Assembly (NCBI RefSeq): GCF_913774285.1
Contig: NZ_CAJYHX010000022.1
Span: 1 to 64,000, forward strand
DNA length: 64,000 nt
Origin: an uncultured Sphingomonas sp.
GTDB lineage: Bacteria; Pseudomonadota; Alphaproteobacteria; Sphingomonadales; Sphingomonadaceae
Direction: 5' to 3'
Of this stretch, positions 24,541 through 33,071 are shown piece after piece. The notes beneath the pieces were generated by a model. The model was not told the DNA's origin and did not search any database. It saw only the letters and a list, made by a program, of their open reading frames with translations. Numbering within the stretch: position 1 is the first letter of the stretch; every line of letters begins with the position of its first letter. The position numbers were made by a program, and so were the translations under genes.

Positions 24541-26910
24541 TCAGTGGAAGTTCATCCCCAGGCGGATGCCATAGGTACGCGGCGGATCGTAATTGGCCGT
24601 CGTCGAACTCCACACCGTGACCAGGTTGTTCGATACGCGATTGTCTTCGAGATTGTTGACGAAGGCGGTGATCGAGAAGCGATCCGCCCCATCCTCGAAG
24701 CGCAGGTTCAGATCGGTCTTGGTATAGGCGTCGCGCCGGCTGGTGGCGTAGTTGGCGACATCGCTGTACGTCATCGACTGGGCGTAGAAATCGACGCTGG
24801 GGATCACCCGGCCGCCGGCGATGTCGAAGGTGTGGGCGTAGCTGAACCGTCCGCTCCATTTCGGCGCGTTGGCCATGCGGTTGCCCGACGCGTCCAGGGT
24901 CAGGTTCGCCGGCAGCGGGGTATAGCCGAGCGCGGCGGCGAAGGCGTTATAATTGCCGCTCGCTGAGCCGAGATTGTCCGACGCGGTGGGGAAGGATCGG
25001 ATCCGCGCATCGAGGAACGACACATAGCCGCTGATCCGGTCGCGCCGCGTCGGGCGGACGGTCGCCTCCAGTTCGACACCGCGCAGCCGGGCGGTCGCGG
25101 CGTTGGTGGTCACCGCCGAGACCTGGTTGGTCAGCGGGTTGAGCACGACGCTGGAGACCTGCAGGTCCTTATAGTCCATCGTGAAGCCGGTGAGGCTGAG
25201 ATACAGCTTGCCGCCGAGCAGCGTCGATCGCAAACCAGCTTCATAGTTGGTCACCGTTTCGGGCCGATATTGGCGATATTGCGAGGCGTTGCCGCTCGCC
25301 TCAAGGCCGCCGCCGCGGAAGCCGGTGCTCACCGTCGCATAGACCAGCGTGTTGGCGTTGAGCGCATAGTCGATGCCGCCCTTCCAGCTGACGTTGGAGA
25401 ATTTGGCTTCGGGGCGGTTGGTGTCGTCGGACAGCGCATAGACGAATGGGATGCCGGGACAGGTCGTCGCACTCAGATTGGCGAGGGTGACGGTGTCGCC
25501 GGGGCAGACCAGTTCGATGTTGCGGGCGTTGACCTGCTCCCAGGTCGAGCGCACGCCGCCGATCAGCTTCAGGCCCGGCAGCACTTCCACCGTGCCCTGG
25601 CCGAACACCGCCTGCGACTTGGTCCCCTGCCCGTGATAGCTGGTGACGACGTCGACCCCGCTGATCGTCGAGATCGCGGCCTGCGAATATTTCGCGCCGA
25701 ACGCGTTGAACACGGTGTTCATCGGCGCGGGCGCGGTATCGCCGGCGTGGAGCAACCGCGTGCCCGAGGGCTGGCGATCCTGGTAGAGGAACCCGCCGAC
25801 CACGAGGTTGAGGATCCCACGGGTATAGTTCAGGTCCAGTTCGTGCGACCAGCTTTCGGTGCGGCGGTCGATCGATTGCTGCGTGAACACGCCGGTGGCG
25901 GAATCGATGCCGTTGTTCTTGAGCAGCGAGAAGCCGGCGAGATAGGTCAGCGACAGATGGTCGGTCGCCTGCCACGACAGGCGCGAGCGCGCGGCATAAT
26001 AGCGCAGGTCCATGCGGTTGTCGGTGACCTGGGCCTGGCCGATGTTGAGCGCGTCGGTCTCGATCACCTGGCGCGGGCCGAAGGTGCCGGCCGCGAGGTT
26101 GGCCTGCGGATAGGCATTGATGCTGGTGAGGAAGGTCGCCGGCACGGTCCCGCGATTTTCGCCATAGTTGAGCGACAGCCGCCACGTCACCGGCCCGAGG
26201 TCGAGCAGCGAGGTGACGCGCAGCCCGGCCTGGTCGGTCTTGCCATAGCGGTCGCGCGCGCCATAGGCATCGTTCACGCCGTCATCGGCCTGGCGATAGC
26301 CGGCCACGCGGAGGCGGAACGCGTCGCTGATCGGCAGGTCCACCGCCGCCCGCGCGCGAACCTCGTTGAAGCTGCCATATTGGAAATCGGCGGTCACGCC
26401 CCGCGTCCGGCCCGGATCCGCGGTGTTGATGTTGACCACGCCCGCGGTCGCGTTGCGGCCATAGACCGTGCCCTGCGGCCCGCGCAGCACCTCGACCGCG
26501 CCGAGATCGAACAGGCCCAGCGCCAGCACCGATGCGGATGGCTCGTAGATGCCATCGATCTGCGTCGCGACGGTGGAGTAGCCGCTGAAGCTGTTGTTGT
26601 TGCCGATGCCGCGGATCGCGAAGCCGTTGGCGCTGAGCTGGAGATTGGGCGCGGTGGTGGCAAGCGCGTTGGCCGAATCGACGCCTTGGCGGGTCAGCAT
26701 GTCCTGCGAGACCACGCTGATCGCGACCGGCGCGCGCGACAGGCGCTCGGACGTCTTCTGCGCGGTGACGATGATTTCGCCCGCCATGGTGGCGTCGACC
26801 TGCTGGCCATCGGCGACCGGAGCCGGCGGGGCCGCGGGCGCCTCTTGCGCCCGGGCGGCTGCGCCCAGGGGCAGCGCCGTTCCAGCGAGCAGCATCATAA
26901 CAGTGCGCAT
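24541..26910 (-). CDS. TonB-dependent outer-membrane receptor 1
   Basis: 789 aa, start ATG 26910 with GGGAGGAG upstream. Signal peptide (TVMMLLAGTALPLGAAARA, cut before QEA), then a TonB-box-like EIIVTAQKTSERLSRAPVAI, a plug domain (FAIRGIGNNNSF, EVLRGPQGTVYGRNATAGVV) and a long barrel ending DPPRTYGIRLGMNFH. The plug signature places it among sphingomonad receptors annotated for iron complexes but often used for plant oligomers. Its promoter holds a LacI-type operator (27074-27090), so it probably imports the substrate of the adjacent esterases. Confidence 0.92.
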   Translation of the reverse strand: MRTVMMLLAGTALPLGAAARAQEAPAAPPAPVADGQQVDATMAGEIIVTAQKTSERLSRAPVAISVVSQDMLTRQGVDSANALATTAPNLQLSANGFAIRGIGNNNSFSGYSTVATQIDGIYEPSASVLALGLFDLGAVEVLRGPQGTVYGRNATAGVVNINTADPGRTRGVTADFQYGSFNEVRARAAVDLPISDAFRLRVAGYRQADDGVNDAYGARDRYGKTDQAGLRVTSLLDLGPVTWRLSLNYGENRGTVPATFLTSINAYPQANLAAGTFGPRQVIETDALNIGQAQVTDNRMDLRYYAARSRLSWQATDHLSLTYLAGFSLLKNNGIDSATGVFTQQSIDRRTESWSHELDLNYTRGILNLVVGGFLYQDRQPSGTRLLHAGDTAPAPMNTVFNAFGAKYSQAAISTISGVDVVTSYHGQGTKSQAVFGQGTVEVLPGLKLIGGVRSTWEQVNARNIELVCPGDTVTLANLSATTCPGIPFVYALSDDTNRPEAKFSNVSWKGGIDYALNANTLVYATVSTGFRGGGLEASGNASQYRQYRPETVTNYEAGLRSTLLGGKLYLSLTGFTMDYKDLQVSSVVLNPLTNQVSAVTTNAATARLRGVELEATVRPTRRDRISGYVSFLDARIRSFPTASDNLGSASGNYNAFAAALGYTPLPANLTLDASGNRMANAPKWSGRFSYAHTFDIAGGRVIPSVDFYAQSMTYSDVANYATSRRDAYTKTDLNLRFEDGADRFSITAFVNNLEDNRVSNNLVTVWSSTTANYDPPRTYGIRLGMNFH

Positions 26911-27073
26911 CCCACTCCTCCCATCCAAGGTCAGGAGGTGGTGTGCAATCCGAAGCCGCACGACGGCCTCGACGAAACGCGCACGATGCGCGGCCTCGCC
27001 CGTCGCGGAAACGCCCTTCGGCACCGCACCCTCTCCTGGTTGGTGTTTTCCAACTGCGATGTGACATAGCTAG

Positions 27074-27090
27074 TTGCGCAATCGATTGCA
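27074..27090. promoter_or_regulatory. LacI-type operator, site 1
   Basis: TTGCGCAATCGATTGCA contains a perfect 12-bp palindrome GCAATCGATTGC, the classic symmetric CG-centred shape of LacI/GalR operators. It lies 164 bases upstream of the TonB receptor 1 start and 217 upstream of the divergent DUF3237 gene. The same motif recurs at six other promoters in the island. Confidence 0.75.
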
Positions 27091-27241
27091 AGCGCATCGG
27101 CATTCGTCTCCCCGCAAAGGAAGATCAGCCATCTTTTGTACGATATTCACTTGTACACCGCACTATACGCTAGGTCGGCCGGGCCTCTGTGGCGCCGTGG
27201 AGCCTCGCCGCCACGCGCCGGTCAACGGCCTTCAAAAGTAA

Positions 27242-27262
27242 TTGCACATATCGATTACGCAA
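27242..27262. promoter_or_regulatory. LacI-type operator, site 2
   Basis: TTGCACATATCGATTACGCA with core ATCGATTACGCA, 45 bases before the DUF3237 start. One base longer in the left half-site than site 1. The 3' half matches site 3 exactly (CGATTACGCA). Confidence 0.6.
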
Positions 27263-27306
27263 AGCTATCATCTATCTCGACCGGCCCACACAGGGGTATC
27301 AAAACG

Positions 27307-27882
27307 ATGTCGGACGCTCTCCCTTCTTCCGCCTGCGCCTGCGCCACCGCCGCCGGCCCGTCACGCCGGACCCTGCTGGGCTTTGCCGGCGGCGTGGCGG
27401 GCTGCCTCGGCCTGGCCGACATCGGCCTCGGCACCGATGCGGAGGCCGCGCCAGCACCCAGCCGGCTGACCAGCGTTCCGCTCAGCTTCGTCTATGAGGC
27501 GATCGTGACGCTCGGCCCGCCCGAACAGGTGGGCGCCACGCCGCTGGGCAAGCGCGTCCGCATCCCGATCACCGGCGGCCGCTTCGCCGGCCCGCGACTG
27601 AGCGGTACCATCCTGCCCGAAGGCATGGACTGGCAGCTGATCCGCGCCGACGGTTCCACCCTGCTCGAAGCCTCGTATCTGATGCGCGAGCGCGACGGCA
27701 CGCTGCTCCAGATCGTCAATCGCGGTGTCGCGCTGGGGGCGTATGTCCGGACGACGCCGGTGTTCGAGGTGCCGCTGGGCAAGCACCAATGGCTCAACGA
27801 CGCGATCTTCCTCGGCACGGTAGGCCCGGCCGAACCTTCGGACGGCGCCGCCGTCCGCATCACCGTCTACCAGATCGAATGA
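27307..27882 (+). CDS. DUF3237 domain protein with Tat signal
   Basis: 191 aa. Twin-arginine signal SRRTLLGFAGGVAGCLGLAD, then a DUF3237 beta-barrel domain: SVPLSFVYEAIVTLGPPEQV, RVRIPITGGRFAGPRLSGTI and TTPVFEVPLGKHQWLNDAIF. Function of the family is unknown, but it is regularly found beside tannase/feruloyl esterases and aromatic catabolic genes, as here. Expected in the periplasm. First gene of an operon with the tannase-family lipoprotein (11-base gap). Confidence 0.85.
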   Translation: MSDALPSSACACATAAGPSRRTLLGFAGGVAGCLGLADIGLGTDAEAAPAPSRLTSVPLSFVYEAIVTLGPPEQVGATPLGKRVRIPITGGRFAGPRLSGTILPEGMDWQLIRADGSTLLEASYLMRERDGTLLQIVNRGVALGAYVRTTPVFEVPLGKHQWLNDAIFLGTVGPAEPSDGAAVRITVYQIE

Positions 27883-27893
27883 AGGACTCCCCG

Positions 27894-29660
27894 ATGATTG
27901 ACTCTATCCCGGCGACCGAGCGCACCCTGGCCATAGCGTTGATGCTGGCAGGCGTGACGCTGGCGGGCTGTCAGCAACAGGCCGCCCGAAGCCCCGCCGC
28001 CCTGCCCTTGCGCGCCGGCGGCAGCTGCGCGGCGCTGCTGTCCGCGGGCAACTGGCCGGACCCGAGCATGCGCATCGTCTCCGCCCAGTCGCAAGCCGCG
28101 GGCACGGTGCTCGACCTCGGGCGCGGCGGCAAATCGCCGCCACTGCCGGCGCATTGCGAAGTGACGGGCGTCCTCCAGGAACGCACCGGGCAGGACGGGC
28201 AACGCTACGCCATCCATTTCCACCTGCGCCTGCCCGACCAGTGGAACGGGCGCTTCCTGTTCCAGGGCGGGGGCGGCACCAATGGCGAGATCGGCGACGC
28301 GATCGGCACTACGCCCAACGGCGCCGCCCCGGCGCTGACGCAGGGCTTCGCGGTGGTCAGCCAGGATTCGGGCCATTCCAACGCGGACAATGCCGATCCC
28401 GCGCGCGGCGGCGCGGTCGCGTTCGGCTTCGATGCGGAGGCGCGGCGCAATTACGGCCATGCCTCGCTGAAACTGACCTATGACGCCGCCCGCGCGATCC
28501 TGGCGCGGCATTATGGCCGCGACCCCGATCATTCCTATTTCGCCGGCTGCTCGAAGGGCGGGCAGGAAGGCATGGCCTTCGCCCAGCGCTACCCCGATGC
28601 GTTCGACGGCATCCTCGCGGCGGCGCCCGGATTCGCGCTGCCCAAGGCGGCGATCGCCGAGGCGTGGGACACCCAGACCTATGCCGCGCTGGTGCGCCAG
28701 CCCAGCGCGAAGAGCGTGCCGATCGGCCGGCTGGCCGCCGCCTTTTCGGACAGCGACCTGATGCTCGCACGCAGCGCCGTCCTGGCGGCGTGCGACGCGA
28801 AGGACGGGCTGGCCGACGGGCTGGTGCAAGCCTTTGGCCAATGCACCACCCCCGAGGTGACGGCGGCGCTGCGCACCCGCATGTGCAGCAGCACCAAGAA
28901 CGCCTCCTGTCTCTCCGCCGGGCAGATCGACGCGCTGGTTCGCGGCTTTGGCGGGCCGCACGACAGCCACGGCCGGGCCCTCTATGCCAGCTTCCCCTGG
29001 GACGCCGGCATGGCCGATACCGGCTGGCGGATCTGGAAACTGGGCCTGGGCGGCGGCGCGGGCCCCACCGTGCCGGCAATCAACGCCGTGATGGGCGCCC
29101 CTGCGCTCGCCACCCTCTTCTCGACGCCGCCGCGCCTGCTTGGCCCCAGCCCGCAGGACGGCATGGACGCGCAGCTCGCCTATGACTTCGATCGCGATCC
29201 CGCCGCGATCAACGCGGTCGCGCCGGGCTTTCCCCGCTCCGGCTGGGAGGATGTTTCCGCCCGGTCCAGCGATCTGGCGGGGTTCCGCAGGCGCGGCGCC
29301 AAGATGATCGTGCCGCATGGCGTTTCCGATCCGGTGTTTTCGCTCAACGACACGCTCGACTGGTGGCGAGAGGTCGATCGCCGCAACCAAGGCCGGGCGG
29401 CATCGTTCGTCCGCGTCTTTCCGGTGCCGGGCATGGCGCATTGCGCCGGTGGCCCCGCCACCGACCAGTTCGACGCGCTCGCCGCGCTGGTCCGCTGGGT
29501 CGAACAGGGCAAGGCGCCCGAGCGGATCGAGGCGAGCGCCGGCCGAATGACGCCGTGGCCGGGACGCAGCCGGCCGCTCTGCCCCTATCCGCTGGTCGCC
29601 CGCGCCATGCCCGGCGCCAAGGACACCGAGCGCTCGGCCGCCTTCGCCTGCACGCGATGA
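27894..29660 (+). CDS. Tannase/feruloyl-esterase family lipoprotein
   Basis: 588 aa. Lipobox LAGC at the end of a hydrophobic segment (LAIALMLAGVTLAGC) predicts a lipoprotein. The tannase-family catalytic elements are visible: nucleophile GCSKGGQEG, acid HGVSDPVFSLNDT and histidine in PGMAHCAGG, with paired cysteines that usually bridge Ser and His regions. GTNGEIGD and QDSGHSNAD belong to the same fold. It should hydrolyse esters of phenolic acids at the cell envelope. Start 27894 has GAAGGACT upstream. Its 3' end overlaps the convergent esterase gene by 76 bases. Confidence 0.9.
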   Translation: MIDSIPATERTLAIALMLAGVTLAGCQQQAARSPAALPLRAGGSCAALLSAGNWPDPSMRIVSAQSQAAGTVLDLGRGGKSPPLPAHCEVTGVLQERTGQDGQRYAIHFHLRLPDQWNGRFLFQGGGGTNGEIGDAIGTTPNGAAPALTQGFAVVSQDSGHSNADNADPARGGAVAFGFDAEARRNYGHASLKLTYDAARAILARHYGRDPDHSYFAGCSKGGQEGMAFAQRYPDAFDGILAAAPGFALPKAAIAEAWDTQTYAALVRQPSAKSVPIGRLAAAFSDSDLMLARSAVLAACDAKDGLADGLVQAFGQCTTPEVTAALRTRMCSSTKNASCLSAGQIDALVRGFGGPHDSHGRALYASFPWDAGMADTGWRIWKLGLGGGAGPTVPAINAVMGAPALATLFSTPPRLLGPSPQDGMDAQLAYDFDRDPAAINAVAPGFPRSGWEDVSARSSDLAGFRRRGAKMIVPHGVSDPVFSLNDTLDWWREVDRRNQGRAASFVRVFPVPGMAHCAGGPATDQFDALAALVRWVEQGKAPERIEASAGRMTPWPGRSRPLCPYPLVARAMPGAKDTERSAAFACTR

Positions 29661-30601
29661 CCCGCATCGGCTGCGCTGGCGCCTGACAGCCGCCGGCGCA
29701 GCCAGCGATCGAACAGGATCGGCCAGCAGCCGGCGGCGGCATTGCTGGGCCCCACCCCGAAGCCATGGCCGCCTTCTTCGAACAAATGGAGTTCCACCGG
29801 CCGGGCCGCCGCCGTCATCGCGGCTTCGAGCAGCACGGCGTTGCGATAGGACACCTGCGAATCATCGCGGCTGTGCGCCACGAAGATCGGCGGGACCGAT
29901 GCGTCGATCCGCTCCAGCGGCGAGCGTCGCGCCAGCGTCGCCGCAACCGGCTGCGGCCCCAGCAGGGCGTCGCGCGATCCCGGATGCGCTTCGGCCCCGG
30001 CCATGGCGAGCACGGGGTAGAGCAGCCCGCCGGCGACCGGCAAGGCCGAGAGCGCGTCGGCCGCATCCACGTCGTCGTACACCGGCTCCGCAGCGCCGAC
30101 GAGGAGCGAGGCGGCGAGATGCCCGCCCGCCGAGAAGCCGAGCACCGCGACCGCGGAGGGCGCATAGGCCTCCTGGCCGGCACGCGCGCGGATCAGTCGC
30201 ATTGCGCGCTGCGCATCCTGCAGCGGAACATCGTCGCGCCGCGCCCACCCCTCGCCCGGCAGGCGATAGGCCAGCACGAAGACGGTATAGCCGCGCGGGC
30301 AGAACGCTTCCGCCACGTCTACGCCCTCGTTCTTGATCGATACGAAACCATAGCCCCCGCCGGGCAGCACCAGCAGCGCCGTACCGTTGCTTTCGGCCGG
30401 CCGGAACACGCGGAGCTGGGGCTGCGCCAGCTGGGTGCGCCAGCTGGGTGGCAGATCGGGATCCCGCGCCGCAAGCGTGATCGGGCCGCCCGGGGGCGTC
30501 CCCGGCCAGAGGTCGATCTGCTCCGCCGCGTCCCATGCCATCGGGATGGCGCACCGCGAAATCGGGACGCACAGGGGCTCCGGGTCGTTCGTCGCGGGCA
30601 T
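29585..30601 (-). CDS. Cytoplasmic alpha/beta-hydrolase (BD-FAE/acetylesterase type)
   Basis: 338 aa. Oxyanion loop LPGGGYGFVS, nucleophile elbow LGFSAGGHLAAS, acid HSRDDSQVSYRN and catalytic histidine EEGGHGFGVG are all present. No signal peptide, so it should act on imported esters. Paralogue of the Tat-exported enzyme at 34130. The start at 30601 (MPATNDP) is chosen over an upstream in-frame codon because GGAGAACGCCC precedes it. Shares a bidirectional promoter with the GH68 gene that contains operator site 5. Confidence 0.87.
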   Translation of the reverse strand: MPATNDPEPLCVPISRCAIPMAWDAAEQIDLWPGTPPGGPITLAARDPDLPPSWRTQLAQPQLRVFRPAESNGTALLVLPGGGYGFVSIKNEGVDVAEAFCPRGYTVFVLAYRLPGEGWARRDDVPLQDAQRAMRLIRARAGQEAYAPSAVAVLGFSAGGHLAASLLVGAAEPVYDDVDAADALSALPVAGGLLYPVLAMAGAEAHPGSRDALLGPQPVAATLARRSPLERIDASVPPIFVAHSRDDSQVSYRNAVLLEAAMTAAARPVELHLFEEGGHGFGVGPSNAAAGCWPILFDRWLRRRLSGASAADAGHRVQAKAAERSVSLAPGMARATSG

Positions 30602-30676
30602 GGGCGTTCTCCTCGTCGCTGCACCAGTCTCCACCACTTGCCGCGCGGCGACAAAGCAGCTAGCACCTCATAACCT

Positions 30677-30694
30677 GTGTAATCGTTTGTTCAA
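30677..30694. promoter_or_regulatory. LacI-type operator, site 5
   Basis: GTGTAATCGTTTGTTCAA; on the other strand CAAACGATTACAC, matching site 3 (CAAACGATTACGC). It sits between the divergent esterase (30601) and GH68 (30714) genes, close enough to repress both. Confidence 0.55.
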
Positions 30695-30713
30695 GCGATC
30701 TAGGGGTCTAGGA

Positions 30714-31892
30714 ATGCGCGAAGAGCCAGTGGAGTCGATCATCGCCCCACGGCCGAGCGAAGGTGCCGCGCGCTGGTGCGGCGCGCGGCTCTCCCGCGCC
30801 GGGATCGCGGCGGCGCAGACCATCCCGGCCTTCGCGCTCGACCCCGCCCGTCGCATCCCCGGCCATGACCTGTGGGACATGTGGCCGATCGAAACCGCCG
30901 ATGGTCGGCAGGCGCGGGGGAGCGGCGGCAACCTGTGGCTCGCGCTCGCGGCGCCGGCCGCCGCCGATCCCGAAGCTCGGCATGCCGTCGCCCGTATCCA
31001 CCTGGTCGTCGAGCGGGAAGCGGGCTGGCACCTCGGCGCCCCGGTCCTGCCCGACGGCTTCTCGGCAGGCAGCCGCGAATGGTCCGGCTCGGCGCTGTTC
31101 GATCCCGAAACCGGGCGCATCACCCTGTTCTACACCGCCGCCGGACGGCGGGGCGAGCCCGCCACCAGCTTCGAACAGCGGCTGTTCCAGCTGAGCTTCG
31201 CGCTGGAGGCGCGCGACGACGGCCTGCGTGCAGTCGATCACCGGGACCACCAGCTTTCCGTGGCGGCGGACGAGTACTGGTACATGACCGTCGACCAGCG
31301 CGAGGGCGTCGCCGGCATGATCAAGGCGTTTCGCGATCCCGCCTTCTTTCGCGATCCTGCGACCGGGCGCTGGCGACTGTTCTTCACCGGGTCGGCGGCG
31401 GGATCAGCCTCCGCCTGGAACGGCGTGATCGGCGTGGCCGAGGCGGTGGACGGCAGCCTGCTGGCATGGCAGCGCGCGCCGCCGGTGGTCGACGCCGACA
31501 CGCTCAACAACGAACTCGAGCGCCCTCACATGCGGCGCTTCGACGGCCTCTATTATCTGTTCTGGTCCACCCAGGCCAAGGTGTTCGCGCCCGACGGGCC
31601 GATCGGCCCCACCGGCTTGTACGGCATGGTCAGCACCAGCGCGGCGGGGCCGTTCGAGCCGCTGAACGGCACCGGCCTGGTCGCAGCGAACCCGGAGCAG
31701 GCGCCGTTCCAGGCCTATAGCTGGTGGGTACTGCCCGATCTGCGCGTCACCAGCTTTGCCGATCTGCCCGGGGTCGCCGCAGCGGACGCGCCGGCCGATG
31801 TCGCGCGCCGCCGCGCCGCCGCGCCGCCGCGCCGCCTTCGCCGGCTACCCCGCGCCCTATTTTCGGCTGGCCCTGAACGGCAACCGCGCTAG
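30714..31892 (+). CDS. GH68 fructosyl hydrolase (sucrose-cleaving), 3' end out of frame
   Basis: 392 aa. GH68 catalytic signatures are intact: nucleophile Asp in HDLWDMWPIE (about residue 55), EWSGSALFDPETG, stabiliser RDP in AFRDPAFFRDP, and acid/base Glu in ELERPHMRRFDGLYYLFWST. Such enzymes split sucrose or transfer fructosyl units. No signal peptide, so cytoplasmic. After FADLPGVAAADAPADV the frame passes through four copies of GCGCCGCC (31805-31836) and ends in an Arg/Pro-rich tail; another frame continues AFAGYPAPYFRLALNGNRAS, which looks like the true C-terminus. Catalytic residues are upstream, so activity may survive. Confidence 0.85.
   Translation: MREEPVESIIAPRPSEGAARWCGARLSRAGIAAAQTIPAFALDPARRIPGHDLWDMWPIETADGRQARGSGGNLWLALAAPAAADPEARHAVARIHLVVEREAGWHLGAPVLPDGFSAGSREWSGSALFDPETGRITLFYTAAGRRGEPATSFEQRLFQLSFALEARDDGLRAVDHRDHQLSVAADEYWYMTVDQREGVAGMIKAFRDPAFFRDPATGRWRLFFTGSAAGSASAWNGVIGVAEAVDGSLLAWQRAPPVVDADTLNNELERPHMRRFDGLYYLFWSTQAKVFAPDGPIGPTGLYGMVSTSAAGPFEPLNGTGLVAANPEQAPFQAYSWWVLPDLRVTSFADLPGVAAADAPADVARRRAAAPPRRLRRLPRALFSAGPERQPR
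31805..31836. repeat. 8-bp tandem repeat, four copies, inside GH68 gene
   Basis: GCGCCGCC repeated four times without mismatch. The unit is not a multiple of three, so each gain or loss shifts the reading frame. Two or five copies would join the gene to the family-like C-terminus ending at 31902; four copies do not. Confidence 0.9.
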
Positions 31893-31907
31893 CATCGCCT
31901 GAGCGCT

Positions 31908-32912
31908 TCAGGCCGAGGCGCGCACGATCAGCTTCGGCTCGATCCGCCGGCTTTCGGTTTCCTGCCCCGCTAGCCGCCGCAGCAGCAGCTCGACCATGAT
32001 CGCCGCGCCTTGCCGCAGCTGCTGGTCGATCGTGGTGAGCGGCGGCGAAACCTGCGCGCCGACCGGCAGCCCGTCATAGCCGACCAGCTTGATCCGGCCC
32101 GGCACGTCGATGCCCAGTTCGCCCAGCGCCCGCAGCACGCCGATTGCGGTCACGTCGGATCCGGCGACGATCCCGTCCGGCAGTGCGTCAAGCCGGCCGA
32201 TCTGGTCGAGGATGTCGGCATAGGCGGCGTTGGGTTCGAAATGCGAGGGCAGTTCGAGCAGCGTCTCGCTCTGCCCCGCTTCGCGCAGCGCCTGCTTGAC
32301 GCCATCCAGCCGCTCGCCGAATTCCGGGCCGCGGGTGGGCCCGGCAAAGGCGATGCGGCGGCAGCCGCGCGCGATCAGATGGCGGGTGGCCAGCGCGCCA
32401 CCCTGGCGGTTGTCGGTGCCGACCGAGCAATGGTTCTGCCCCGGGACAAGCCCGCCCCACACCACCATCGGCAGATAGCGGCGCGAAACCGTCTCGATCA
32501 CACCGAACTCAGTCGACTGCCCGATAACGAGGATCCCGTCGACCTTGCCCGATCCAATATAGCGGTCCAGCCAGCGGTCGCTCTTGGGCAGCACGCGGGA
32601 GAGCAGCAGGTCATAGCCATGGTCGCTGAGCTCGTCGGCGAGGAACCCGGTCATCGTGTTGAAGAACGGATCGGAAAGATGCTGCGACGTCTCGTGCCCG
32701 AGCGGCACGAGCACGCCGATCGTCATCGTCCGCTGGGTGCGCAGGTTGCGCGCGGTGACGTTGGGTTGATAGCCCAGCCGATCGGCCAGATCGCTGATCC
32801 GCTGACGGGTCTCCTCGCTCACCCGGCCGGTCCTGGAAAGCGCGCGCGACACCGTGGCGGTGGAGACGCCGGCGAGTTGGGCGAATTCCTTCAAATTCTT
32901 GATCGTCGACAT
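31908..32912 (-). CDS. LacI-family transcriptional regulator
   Basis: 334 aa. N-terminal LacI helix-turn-helix NLKEFAQLAGVSTATVSRAL with hinge YQPNVTARNLRTQRT, then a periplasmic-binding-protein-like sensor domain (IGVLVPLGHETSQHLSDPFF, GILVIGQSTEFGVIE, VAGSDVTAIGVLRALGELG). LacI members of this size usually answer to sugars and bind CG-centred palindromes; seven such sites occur around the island, two of them beside this gene (autoregulation). It is convergent with the GH68 gene, only 15 bases apart, with a small hairpin (31897-31913) between. Confidence 0.95.
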   Translation of the reverse strand: MSTIKNLKEFAQLAGVSTATVSRALSRTGRVSEETRQRISDLADRLGYQPNVTARNLRTQRTMTIGVLVPLGHETSQHLSDPFFNTMTGFLADELSDHGYDLLLSRVLPKSDRWLDRYIGSGKVDGILVIGQSTEFGVIETVSRRYLPMVVWGGLVPGQNHCSVGTDNRQGGALATRHLIARGCRRIAFAGPTRGPEFGERLDGVKQALREAGQSETLLELPSHFEPNAAYADILDQIGRLDALPDGIVAGSDVTAIGVLRALGELGIDVPGRIKLVGYDGLPVGAQVSPPLTTIDQQLRQGAAIMVELLLRRLAGQETESRRIEPKLIVRASA

Positions 32913-32982
32913 GGTCAGGCCGTTCGTGCCCCTGTTGTTGGTGCTGTGATAGCGACATCCCTGGCGCGCACTTCAGGGCTAT

Positions 32983-33002
32983 TGTGCAAAAAATCGGTTG
33001 CA
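32983..33002. promoter_or_regulatory. LacI-type operator, site 7 (degenerate)
   Basis: TGTGCAAAAAATCGGTTGCA resembles the consensus TGCNCAATCGATTNC with two or three mismatches. It lies five bases from site 6 in the lacI-type/esterase divergent promoter and may be a second, weaker half of a paired operator. Confidence 0.4.
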
Positions 33003-33006
33003 GCAA

Positions 33007-33024
33007 TGCACAATCGATTGCACA
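33007..33024. promoter_or_regulatory. LacI-type operator, site 6
   Basis: TGCACAATCGATTGCACA, with perfect central palindrome CAATCGATTG. Located between the divergent regulator gene (start 32912) and the esterase gene (start 33072), so it can serve both autoregulation and control of the esterase pair. Confidence 0.75.
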
Positions 33025-33071
33025 CCCAAGTATGATCCGGCGCAGGATAGCGTCGGCGACCGGAGGACAGG

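Noticed and set aside
25270..27069. A 599-codon open frame antisense to TonB receptor 1
   Set aside because: GC-rich third positions keep the opposite strand open. The translation is low-complexity Arg/Ala/Gly/Val without domains, while the minus-strand frame is a full receptor with signal peptide and ribosome-binding site.
27867..29441. A 524-codon frame antisense to the tannase-family gene
   Set aside because: Same cause; no motif, and the + strand gene has the complete catalytic set.
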